The position numbers were made by a program, and so were the translations under genes. A stretch of DNA of 64,000 bases, from NCBI GenBank assembly GCA_963971405.1, contig OZ020486.1:17817419-17881418 (forward strand). The letters run 5' to 3'. Position 1 is the first letter of the stretch. Each line of letters begins with the position of its first letter. Below the pieces are notes generated by a model. That model saw only the letters and a program-made list of their open reading frames with translations, had not been told where the DNA came from and did not search any database. This document shows, piece after piece, positions 34,495 through 45,530 of this stretch. This DNA comes from Psococerastis gibbosa (taxonomy: Eukaryota > Arthropoda > Insecta > Psocodea > Psocidae).

Positions 34495-36131
34495 TTTGTT
34501 TTCATGTGTTCTTTCACAGCCGTTCTTTTCGATTATTAAAGTAATATTTCAAAACTATAATATTTACCGACTGTTTTCTTAGCTTTACTTTTGACGGTAT
34601 TTACCAACCAACTAGTTAGTCGTTTTTATGAGGTCAGTGAAACATAACTTTAGTAATACATGTACAACAATACGATAGACTTTGCTGTGGATGAGTCTGT
34701 GACAATCCTTTGAGGGGAACTTTACTAGACATTGCACTGTAGGCGGACACGCCCTCGATAAATTACAGCTCAATCTTCATAAGAGTTTCCGTGCAAGGTA
34801 AATATGCCAATCATATAGGCTCTCTTTGCCTTTTTACATCCCCCATCAGTTAAACGCGTGCTTTTTCTGTTTTTATTTCGTTTTTGGGTTTATGGTTATT
34901 ACCCCAGGCTCATGCTCACATGCCTTGGGGATTACTTTTCAGTGCTATTTTACCCACCAGCGCATGCACTTTTAATATTGTTTTAAGCTCCCGTGTGTTG
35001 CACCTAGATACGCGTGCGTCATAAAATAGTGAAAGAGAGCCATATCATAACTGAGGCGGCCATACGCACTGTACGGTATATGAATAGGTATAGAAGATAT
35101 TTTTTTCGAGTGGATGGGACCTATTACATATTACGTTCGATATCGGCATCAAATTTGATTTTGTACCAACATAAGGGCTTTTAGTCCAGGGTAGATCCCC
35201 TGAAAAATTGTGAAAAAAAACATTAAATTATACTAGAATGAAACCCATTGGAAATGGAAGATTATATGACAGACATTAAAGGAAAAATAAATAACGGGCA
35301 ATCTTGAGTTCGGGAGGCAGGTAGGGGTGGTTTTTAAGGGTGAAAGACGGTACATCTTTGGTTTTGGACGACGCTCCATCATATATGAACACACGGAGTT
35401 CGATTTCTAACTTTCCCTTCTAGCGGTTTGTTTTCGTGGCAATCCCTGATGTCGTTTTCCCGTACTCACTGTTTTCGTATAGGGGGGTGCTTGCATACTT
35501 ACCTATATACCGTACAATATGTAATGAAGGTGGAAGGGGTCAAACGAGACTATTGAACGGGAATAACGAGGCTTGCCAATTTGTTGCGACTTGTAACATG
35601 ATTACTTCTCTTTTTTATTTTTTATACGAAGGTCGTAATCCGATAGAAAAATGTTAATAGAGCTAGCAAAGACGTCAAAGCTTCGTTATTTGCAAGCTTC
35701 TCACGTTTTTCTTTGCTTTCCAGCGCTTTTACCTTATTTTTACGTACACATAATTTAGGATTCGCGTACGTTGGTTAGTCGTCTTGTATACGATAAATGT
35801 ACTTTTAGTGATTAAATGATCGGATAGCAGGATTTTACATACGAAAAACCAGCCCATCAGATGTACCTGAAAATTGCTTCAATTACTATCCTATTGTTTA
35901 CAGAACATAATTATACATTATCGAAATCCATAGATTATGAACTATACATCATTAGTTGATTATATCATAATTGCCTTTGATAATACCAGATAATGTATAA
36001 GGCAGTATATGTCTTGCAGTTAATGGAATGGATATAGGTATAACCTATGTATTGTCCCGTATTTGACTTAACGGCATCTTTAAGTAACTGACGTACGTAA
36101 CATTACTAACATTGCTACTCGTATTCTGTAA
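34495..36131. other. Unassigned intron stretch
   Basis: AT-rich with no coding, RNA or repeat signal I can support. Confidence 0.4.
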
Positions 36132-36376
36132 GGCGGCTATTCCACCGGTCAATTTGCTTCATTTGTGATACTGTCACTGACGTTTGTTTTGTTTTAAGGA
36201 GACTATTATGTAGATACTAAACTTTTCTAATGTTATAATATGGTAGCAGACATCATTAATAAGTCTCTACCAAATTATAACTTAATTTATAATGGATAAG
36301 TTAAGTCTCCTTAAAACAAAACAAATGTCAGTGACAGTATCATAAATGAAGCAAATTGGCCGGTGGAATGGCCGCC
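36132..36376. mobile_element. PIF/Harbinger-type MITE, distinct subfamily
   Basis: 245 bp flanked by TAA at 36129-36131 and 36377-36379. The ~73-bp inverted arms start GGCGGCTATTCCACCGGTCA and include CTGTCACTGACGTTTGTTTT and 'ttttaaggagact'. The terminal 20 bp resemble the other MITEs here (GGCGNNNATTCCACCG), but the interior is different. Confidence 0.85.
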
Positions 36377-36522
36377 TAAGTCTATTGTATTGACGAAGTG
36401 AGTCAGACCACTCGTACCACGCATTTTCCCTAGTTATTATGATAAAAAAATTGGCAATGGTAAACAAATTTATGACTAAGCTATATAGTTACAAAGACTT
36501 TCACGTTACATGATAAAACTGT

Positions 36523-37368
36523 TTTTTGCTTTCCAATTAATGCGTATATAGGCCTATCCTAGTAGTATTTAAGGAAAGCTTTGTGATGGTCGAAATTTTC
36601 GATTCCGAGATTTCAACGGATTTACACGTTTTGAGGCCCCAGAAACCCAAAAAAGTGGTTTTTACAAAATGTCTGTCTGTCTGTCACTCTGTCTGTTCAT
36701 CTATTTCCGGGCAAACTACTCAGTCGATTCTGATGAAATTTATCATGTAGGTTTACAAAAATCATACCTCGGAGCTATTTTTTTTTTTTTTTTTTTTGCT
36801 AACTCAATTTGGGGGGGGTTTTATTCTCAAAAAACTAAATAAAAACGTCTAAAAACAATATTTCTCAAAAACGGCTCCAACGATTTCTTTTAAATTCACA
36901 TATATTGTAGTCGTTATTAATGTTAATAAAATGCGGGGGGTCGCTTGCCCCTTGATATTTTGCTTCTGGGGGTAAAAAACTAAAAATAACTCATTTTTCA
37001 TGAAAAATGACTAAATAGTATTTTTTTTTTAGGTGTTAAAGTGAGTAACGAAACCGGACAGGTTGCTTTCCCAAAAAACTATTTGGTTTTGTGCAAAAAC
37101 ATTTTTTTGAAAAAATTAAAGAAAATTCACGCTCCAATTCATTTCATGCCCTGCCATAATTACTGTGTGGTAATATGTTGGTCTGACCTATCTATAATTT
37201 ACCTGACCTCCAGTGACGTCAGGTGGACACCCCCCCCCCCCCGAGATATCTGAAATTTAACCATAGGAAAATTATTTACCATGAAATTACTCATTTTCTC
37301 CATCTACTAATTGATAAATTGGAAAGCATGTTCGAGTAAACTCGGACCTGTTTTTTTCTTATGAGTTC
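36523..37368 (-). mobile_element. R1 element, complete copy, reversed
   Basis: On the minus strand it is colinear with 29386-30260: left terminus 'ggtccgagtttactcgaaca' then TGCTTTCCAATTTATC, a C/G-run block near 37231, the 'ccaaatagttttttggg' and 'gaaatcgttggagccgt' blocks, the GACA tract at 36670-36700, and the right terminus ending ATTGGAAAGCAAAA. The TAGGCCTA octamer interrupts the CTTATACTACG region. Confidence 0.8.
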
Positions 37369-37399
37369 AATTAATTATAATACCAGATTCTGCTAGGGT

Positions 37400-38100
37400 C
37401 TTCAAGGTAGCTGAACTTCTGAGTAATGCCTCATGGTCTCAGGGGCAAAGACGCGAACATCCCTAATCTGTACATCCTCGTGGTGGCGTTGGAACCGCGT
37501 AAAGGCGTAATGGCGACGGAACAGATAGGGGACCGAGTTTGAGCAGGGTAAAGCGAATATACAGTCTTGTCTGGGCAAGGCACTCTTTTGTTGTGGGGTT
37601 GGGAAACTGGCCCCAAATGCGGAGGAACTCAATATAGAGTCAACCCGGGAAACCACTACATTACGATTCCCTAGTAGCCTATAGTCACCATCAAGACTAT
37701 TTAATATTATTTATTTTATTTTTGAAGTACTTTTTATTTTTACTGATGGTGGCTCATAGGTCCCTTCTCCAATGCCAACGACCCCATGGATTTCGGACAT
37801 TATTATTTGTATTGTTTCCGCATGAATTTTTGCCCACTGGCAAACTGGTACACCTTCTCAATTTCAACCTACATCGGCTTCAAGCGATAATTGACAAGCT
37901 AACACACGCTTACCATTAACGCAATGAAACAGGAGAAAGCTTGACTTCACCAAGTACAGATCATCAAGACTAAGAAGTTCATTCGATACTCTACATAATG
38001 TACTTGACTTCCTTTTGGGGAGTCCGAAGTACGGTATCTTCGTGTTTACTCGTTTAATGATTAATACAATTGCCACGATGTTGGCCAATCTTCAATAGAG
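37400..38100 (+). repeat. Dispersed repeat C, copy interrupted by SINE-B
   Basis: 37573-37687 ('ggcaaggcactcttttgttg', GCGGAGGAACTCAATA, 'accactacattacgattccc') and 37973-38098 ('tgtacttgacttccttttgg', GAAGTACGGTATCTTCG) are the two halves of the region that is continuous at 18599-18860. The upstream part (37400-37570) differs from the other copy. Confidence 0.75.
37699..37961 (-). repeat. SINE-B copy 3, nested, with 11-bp target duplication
   Basis: Flanked by CATCAAGACTA at 37688-37698 and 37962-37972. On the minus strand it reads 'gatctgtacttggtgaagtc', CGCTTGAAGCCGATGTAGG, 'gaaacaatacaaataataat', GGGGTCGTTGGCATTGG and an A/T-rich tail (AAAATAAAATAAATAATA). A target duplication plus an A-rich 3' end is the mark of LINE-driven retroposition. 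Confidence 0.88.
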
Positions 38101-38262
38101 AAGAAATGCTAGGGTCAAAGTTTTCTATGGAAACTTATATTTCAGTGAAATGATCCTGCACTGGTCAAGCGTCTCTCTTACAAGAGTTTTCATTGCTTTG
38201 GGACCGTGAACGTGAAATGTGCGCGTGATCTGATCAGCGACTATATATACTATACAAGTGTC

Positions 38263-38350
38263 TCCGCCACAGGGGCCCTACGGGCCCCACATGGCTCCTA
38301 CACTTGCGCCTGCCGCGGGCGGCAGCTCGGCCTTCGGCCTCGCGGTCACT
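38263..38350 (+). repeat. GC-rich hairpin cluster at the head of the 7.3-kb unit
   Basis: Three consecutive potential hairpins: GGGGCCC-TAC-GGGCCCC (38272-38288), CTGCCGCGGGCGGCAG (38310-38325) and GGCC-TTC-GGCC (38329-38339), ending CGCGGTCACTGC. Duplicated at +7277 (45540-45627). The word GCAGCTCGG..CTTCGG..CCTCGC..GTCACTG recurs at 38630-38665, and a degenerate form at 45459-45490. This is the only strongly GC-rich DNA in the array. Confidence 0.85.
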
Positions 38351-39099
38351 GCTCATGAGCACTGATCATGGTGGGTATCCTCATGGGTGTCAAATGAATC
38401 CTCGCGTCGAGAGCTTTCCAATGAGCTATCACACACGATTGTATCATGAATGGTACGCGAGTTATGAGTTAAAGAAGGAAGAAGAATTGAAAAAGGCGTG
38501 TTTGGGGGGGGGGGACGGTTATTGGCTATAGTTGCCACTTTTTACTAAGAAATTACATGGGGGTGAAGATGGAACGCAGTGAAAGTTTACTTAAATACGG
38601 AGGAGAACCGTAGGACACTCGGACCAAACGCAGCTCGGCCCTTCGGGCCTCGCCGTCACTGCTTCTGTAAATTATGTATTGTGGGGTGTCATGGATGTCA
38701 AATCAATCGTCGAGTAGAGAGCTGTCCAATGAGGCATCACACATCATGCTAACATGAATGGAACGATAGTTAAGAATTAAAGAAGGAAGAGGAATGGAAA
38801 AAAGGCGAGTTTGTGAGAGGGAAGAGGGTGGATGTTGGAAAACATTTTAAATACTCGTTTCAAACCCTCATTTCAATTGCTTTTATGGACATGTAAGCCA
38901 TTCATGTCCATTACAAATTTTAGGCTGTGGAATTGTTTTTCATCTGTTTTTCGGTCTTATTAAACCTAATTGGATATTAATTAATTTTACAGTCATGACA
39001 CCAATACAGGTTGCTATAGAATTCTTAGCAATGCCAATGATAGTATGCCAAGCTTTCAAAAGCAGTATCCTGGGATGACATGGTTGAAAAAATTATAAT

Positions 39100-42000
39100 T
39101 CCGTATGTAAAAAATATGGAAAATATCTCATTTGCTGCATTGAAACAGCACTAAGAATAGATATTGTAAAATGGGCCGATTTGATTTTTTAGATACCCTA
39201 CGGTATGAAATAAAATATTATGTCATATAAATCTACATAACACAACATAAACCACGGGTAAATAAAAATTTAAATGAAATGGGATATTTCCCCGACTTTT
39301 CCTTTAACTTTTGTGTTTGGACCAAATTTTAAGGGGTTAGGGGGTGTGCTACTTTATACAGTTTTTGATAGCAATTCTCAGTATTTAAGGATGAAAAAAA
39401 ATTGGTTGTCTCTAAAAGTCGGTTGTAAAGGCGGTTTACGGACGATAGTTTAACGTGACAACGCCTAAATTAACTTAAATTTAATTAACTAATTAACTTA
39501 AATGATATATGGCTGGAAAGGGAAAGAAACGTGAAAAAGCCCGTATAAGCCTTTAAGTAATTTTAATTTTTTATATATAGGTAGACAATAACGCGGCCGA
39601 AAGAGGCCTTTCTTGAGGAAAATCGTGCGCACCCCCTGGCGTTTTACACCCTCAAAGCCAAAAACACTTGCTTGATTATCAAAAGGCATATCATGCCATG
39701 AAAGAGGAAGAATGGACGAAGACATGGGTATAATTTAAATTATTAAGATAGGTCTTCTACATCAAAAAATTGCTTTAAACCCGCCCACGCAATTCAAATG
39801 GGATTGCCGGAAATGCGTCACTTTGTGTTCCACTCCCGTTTTAGGGGTGAAGGTATGAATTTGAAAATATGTGTTTATACTCGTTTGAAGCCATAATTAA
39901 TACTGCTTCTAATGAGACATAAAAAATTATTTTCGGTTGAAAATTGCAGGCTGTCGAATTGAATATCAATTTTTTCGTCAATATGCACCGAAATTGAATA
40001 TTAATTAATTTTACGGTCTTAAAAGGAGTATTCTTGGTTTTTATTAGCCTATCTTTGCTGAAAATACTATAATATACATTAAGCAATAGTATGTGTTAGT
40101 TACTCCTGGGACTTAGTGGTGAAAAAAAATTATTTTGCCGAGAAAGCGGAAAATATTCATTTATCTATCACATAGCTGCATTGAAACAGCTTGAAGCATA
40201 CGTATTGCGTGTGGGGGTTTTAAAATATTTTGATTTAATACAGTACATGTTAAAGTAATTCGTGATAAAAACATGCAGCTACAAAATGCAACATAAGCCA
40301 CGGAGTAAATAAATACCAATATCAAACGGGAGATTTCCCCGACCTTTTCATGAAATTTTGGGTTTTGACCGAATTTTCAGGGGGAAGGGGGTTGAAAGTA
40401 GTTATATGTCTGCATTTGTTTAAAACCTGTATTTAAGCCGCTTATAATGAGGCAGTAACCGTGTTGCCCTAAGTTGGATATTACAGGCTGAATTATTTTT
40501 TAACTCTTTTTTCGTCTATATACACCGAAATTGAACATTTATACTTTTTACGGTTGAAAAGCAAAATAGGTGGCCTAAATTAGTTTGGCACTGCTATAGA
40601 TACTATAGTTAACATTAAGCAACAGTTTCCGTTGGTTATTCTAGGGAAAAAAGGGTGCAAAAAAAAAATTGATGTTCGAGAATACAGAAAATAGTCATTT
40701 ATCTATTGAAATTGAAATAGCTCGAAGAATACGTAGTGTATTTGGGGTTATTTGACTTTTTGGTTAGCTTATAGTATAAGCTATGATAATAAAAGATAAA
40801 AACGTCTACTAAACGCAATGTGGGTGGCTGTATATATTTTTTGTCTGTTTATTCGTGTTAATACACCTAAATTGAATATTAATTATTTTTAGGGTTTTCA
40901 AAGTAAGCAGAATTACTTAAAATGACTCATCATCGTTGCTACAGATATTTTGCCAAACATTAACCAATATAGTTTTTGTTATGGCTGCAAAAAAATTAAT
41001 CTGCCGAAAAACCGGAAAATAGTCATTTTTCTATTAAGTAGCGGCATTGAAATAGCCCGAAGAATGCATATTGTATATGGGCCTATTTGACCTTATAAAG
41101 TAATGTGTGATATAACCATCGACATAACACAACATAAACCACGGAGTAAATAAAAAATTAAATGAAATGAGATATTTCCCTGACTTTTTCTTGAAATTTT
41201 GCGTTTTGGTCGAATTTTCTGGAGGAAGGGGGTTGATGGATGTTATGTGTTTATATTTGTTTCAAACCTTTATATTTGCTGCTTATAATGAGCGAATAAT
41301 TGTTGGCTTAACCTGTTTATTGCAGGCCGTATAATTTTTTGTCTATTTATTAGGGTTAATACACCGAAATTGAATATGAATTATTTTTACGGGTCTGAAA
41401 GTAAGATGGGTGACTTGGAACGACTCATCATTGCTATAGATACTTCGCATAACATTTAGTAACCGTATTTGTTAGCAATTTCAGGTATTTAAGGGTGCAA
41501 AAAAAGTTAATATGCCGAGATTCGGAAAATAGTTATTATTCTATCATACGGCGGCATTGATATAGCTGGAAGACAACGTATTGTATGTGGGGTTATTTGT
41601 CCTTCTTGGATTGCCTATTGTATTAATTAAAATATTGTATGCCAACGACATCAACAATTGACAACATAACCCACGGAGTCAAGAAATACCAAAATTGAAC
41701 TGGAGATTTCCCCGAAATGTTCTTGATTTTTTTTTTTTTTTTTTTTACCGAATTTGAAAGGGAAGGGGGTTGTTGAAAGTTACGTCTTTATACTCGTGTC
41801 CAACCTATGTTTATGCCGCTTATAATGAAGTTTTAACTTAAGTTGAATGCTTTTTATATATTTTTTCGTCAATATGCACCGAAATTGAATATTAATTAAT
41901 TTTACGGTCTTGAAAGCAGTATAGGTGGCTTTAATTAGCATAACATTGCTACAGATACTATAGTATACATAAAGCAATAGTATTTGTTACTATTCCTGGG

Positions 42001-44900
42001 ACTTAGTGGTGAAAAAAAATTAATATGCCGAGAAACCGGAAAATATTTATTTATCTACCACATAGCTGCATTGAAATAGCTTGAAGAATACGTATTGTAT
42101 GTTGGGGTTTTTAAACTTTTTTTGATTTACTCCAGTATATGGTAAAACATCATGTGTGAAAAAAACATCTATAAAATACAACATAAGCCACGGTGAAAAT
42201 AAATACCAAAATCGAACGGGAGATTCCCCCGACCTTTTCATGAAATTTTGTGTTTTGACCGAATTTTCAGGGGGAAGGGGGTCGAAAGTAGTTATATGTT
42301 TGTAATCGTTTAAAACTTGTAATTAAGCCGCTTAAAATAACCGTTGGCCTAAGTTGGATATTACAGACTGTGTAATTTTTTAACTCTTTCTTGGTCTATA
42401 TACACCGAAATAGAACATTAATTATATTATATTTTCGGTTTTGAAAGCATAATAGGTGGCCTAAATTAGCTTGACATTGCTATAGATACTATAGTTAACA
42501 TAAAAACTGTTTCCGTTGGTAATTCTAGGGAAAGAAGGGTGCAAAAAAATTAATATGCCGAAAAACCGGAAAATAGCCATTTGTCTATCACTTGGCGGCA
42601 TTGAAATAGCTGGAAGAATACGTATTGTATATGGGATTATTTACCTTTTTCGGATAGCCTATTATATAAGATAATAAAAGATAAAAAGTCTACTAAACTC
42701 AACATAAACCATAGAGAATGTAAACCACCGAAAGTGGACATGAAACATGCCCTAAAAAGACACAAATATTCGCAATTTTGGGATTTTACATTGCGAAAAT
42801 ATGTTGATATTGTACGTTAATTACATGAATCTGATACAGTAGTATAATGAATGATAGGTTTTATCCATATTAATTACATATTATAGATATAGGAAGCCAA
42901 ATATATGCCATTTTCAACGTGAAACTTGAAGATATCCACACTGTAGCCAAAATGGTAGGCGTAAATTGGAACATTTGTTGATTTTTTGTTGACATATGTA
43001 AACAGTATGTGAAACTGCAAATTTACTTGAAATTTACTTGAAAGCAATGTGGGTGGCTGAAATTACCTTAGCATTGCTAAAGATACTATAGTAAACATTA
43101 AGCTAGTGCTTCCGTAGGTAAATCCTGGTAATTGCGGGTGCAAAAAAATTAATATGCCGAGAATACAGAAAATAGTCATTTATCTATCACTTGGCGGCAT
43201 TGAAATAGCTCGAAGAATAAGTATTGTATATGGGATTATTAACCTTTTTCGGATAGCCTATTGTCTAAGATAAGATAATAAAAGATAAAAAGTCTACTAA
43301 ACGCAACATTAACCATGGAGTATGTAAAGCACCGAAAGTGGACATGAAACATGCCATCAAAATACACATGTATTCGAAAATTTGGGTTCTAAAATTGGGA
43401 AAATATGTGGATAATGTACGATAATTACATTAAACCGGTACAGTAGTATAATGTTTGATACATTTTATTCATATAAAATGCATATTATAGAAATAGGAAG
43501 CAAAACATAGGCCATTTTTAACCTAAAAACATGATGATATCCACAATGTACCCGAAATGGTAGGCCTAAATTGGATGATTTGTTGATTGTTTGTTGACAT
43601 TAGTAAACAACATGCGAAACTGCAAATTTACGATACATTTTGACCACGAAAAAGGAGGTAGATTTTTCGAAATTATCAAAAACGGGAATATTTTCAGGAA
43701 TTTAGTGGGAAATTTCGTGTTTGGCCCGATTTTACAGGGGGAGGGGGGATGATGAAAACATCCCTTGTATACGCCCTTGAAAGCATCATTCATACTGCAT
43801 TCAACGACACATTAAACATCCTCGCGTATTGAAAACTGCAGACAGTGGAATATTTGTAACTGCAGAAACGGGAGAATTCCTTGAGTTTTTATGCGTCTCG
43901 ACCGAAATTTCAGGGGGAAGGGGGGAGGAAGAAGTCATGTGTTTGTATTTGATAAATAGCTGTATTTGTGCCGCTTATAATGAAGCTATAATTTTTGGTC
44001 CTACTTGGATATTACAGAGTATATAATTTTTTAACTCTTTTATGGTCTTCATACACCAAAATTGAAAATGAATTTATTTTACGGTATTGAAAGCATTGTG
44101 GGTGGCTTAAATTACCATAGCATTGCTACAGATATTTAATTAAACATTATGCAAATGCTTCCGTAGTTAAGTCCTGGTAATTGTGGGTGCAAAAAAATTA
44201 ATATGCCGAGAATAAGGAAAATAGTCATTTTTCTATCACTTGGCGGCATTGAAATAGCTGGAAGAATACGTAATGTATATAGGGTTATTTGACCTTTTTA
44301 GATACCATATAGTATAAGATAAGATAGTAAAAGATAAAAACGTCCACTAAACGCAACATGATCCTTGGAGTATGTAAAGCACCGAAAGTGGACATGAAAC
44401 ATGCCATTATAATACACATATATTCGAAAATTTGGGTTCCTAAATTGGGAAAATATGTTGATATCGTACTTTAAGTACATTAAACCGGTACAGTAGTATA
44501 ATGTGTGATACATTTTATCCATATAAAATTCATATCATAGAAATAGGAAGCAAAACATTGGCCATTTTTAACGTGAAACTTGAAGATATGCACACTGCAA
44601 CCGAAATGGTAGGCCTAAATTGGAAGATTTGTTGATGGTTTGTTTACATTAGTAAACAACATGCAAAACTGCAAATGTACAAAACATTTTCACCCCTAAA
44701 ATAAGGGTAGATTTTTCGAAATTATCGAAAACGGGAAAATTTTTGAGAATTTCGCGTGAAATTTCGTGTTTGACCCGATTTTAAAGGGGGAGAGGGGATG
44801 ATGGAACCACCCCTTGTACACTCGGGTGCAACCCCTATTTATAGTGCCTTTAGCGACCCCTTAACTATTCATGTCGGTTAAAAATTGCAGGCTGTGGAAT
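39100..44900 (+). repeat. Degenerate ~515-bp subrepeat array (in unit 1; mirrored in unit 2)
   Basis: The marker 'atgccgagaaaccggaaaat' or a variant appears near 39102, 40134, 40672, 40999, 41511, 42024, 42553, 43155 and 44204. Spacings are 1032, 538, 327, 512, 513, 529, 602 and 1049, i.e. multiples of about 515 with one internal loss. Each subrepeat carries in order 'cataaaccacggagtaaata', 'gaccgaattttcaggggg' then AAGGGGG, 'gccgcttataatgaagc', 'caccgaaattgaatattaat', 'cattgctacagatactatag' and 'ggcggcattgaaatagct'. Confidence 0.88.
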
Positions 44901-45530
44901 TTTTTATCTCAAAGCATGCACAGCAGGGTACACCCTTTTCCCGCATGTAGGCCTCTTGCACACCCCCCTTACATACCTAGCTGTGGGGAAAGTGGTAGAC
45001 TGACTGCAAAACAGGTTACACAGTTGTAAAGAGCAGGAATAGTGGAAAGTAGCAAAGTGGTTTTAATTTTTTCGAATCAATTTCTTTCCCGCGAAAATCG
45101 TCCCCGAAAAACGCGTTTTTTCGTCGAAAACGGGCATTTTTTGGAGTTTTTACACTTTTTCACTTTGCTAATTATCTGGAAGCCGTCAGATTTTACATAG
45201 GTATGAGACCTGGGGGGAAAGTTGGGGAAAGGTTGGCCGAATAGCGCTACGAAGCCATTTTGGCCGCAGCGGATCTCAATTTTTTGTTATCGCGTTTTCC
45301 GCAGCATAGGAAAACCAATGTAAAATGTGCACTTTTTTTGGCAATTTTGCAGGGGTTGGGGAAAAATGTCATAACTGGGCCAATTTTGGCCCGATTGGGA
45401 TGATTCTATTTTTCCCCCACTCGACTTAGTCCTATCTATCTTTTAAGACCATTTGTCGAGCGGCAGCTCGGGCTGCGCCCTCGCAGTTATTGATGAGTGA
45501 GTGGTCGTAGGTGGGTTCTATTAAGTTATA

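Larger units (their letters stand above)
38254..45530 (+). repeat. Large tandem duplication, unit 1 (7277 bp)
   Basis: Begins 'acaagtgtctccgccacagg' and ends 'gggttctattaagttata', and is followed directly by unit 2. A constant offset of 7277 holds at the start (38341 matches 45618). The unit has a GC-rich hairpin head (38263-38350), a second hairpin word at 38630-38665, about nine degenerate ~515-bp subrepeats (39.1-44.9 kb), and a tail with a third hairpin word at 45459-45490. Frames inside (such as 39498-39725) have no recognised domains. Confidence 0.93.

Noticed and set aside
39498-39725. 75-codon frame preserved in both 7.3-kb units (also 46777-47004)
   Set aside because: Identity follows from the recent duplication of the whole block; there is no domain, and other frames in the units are not kept equally (74 versus 140 codons at 44298 and 51179).
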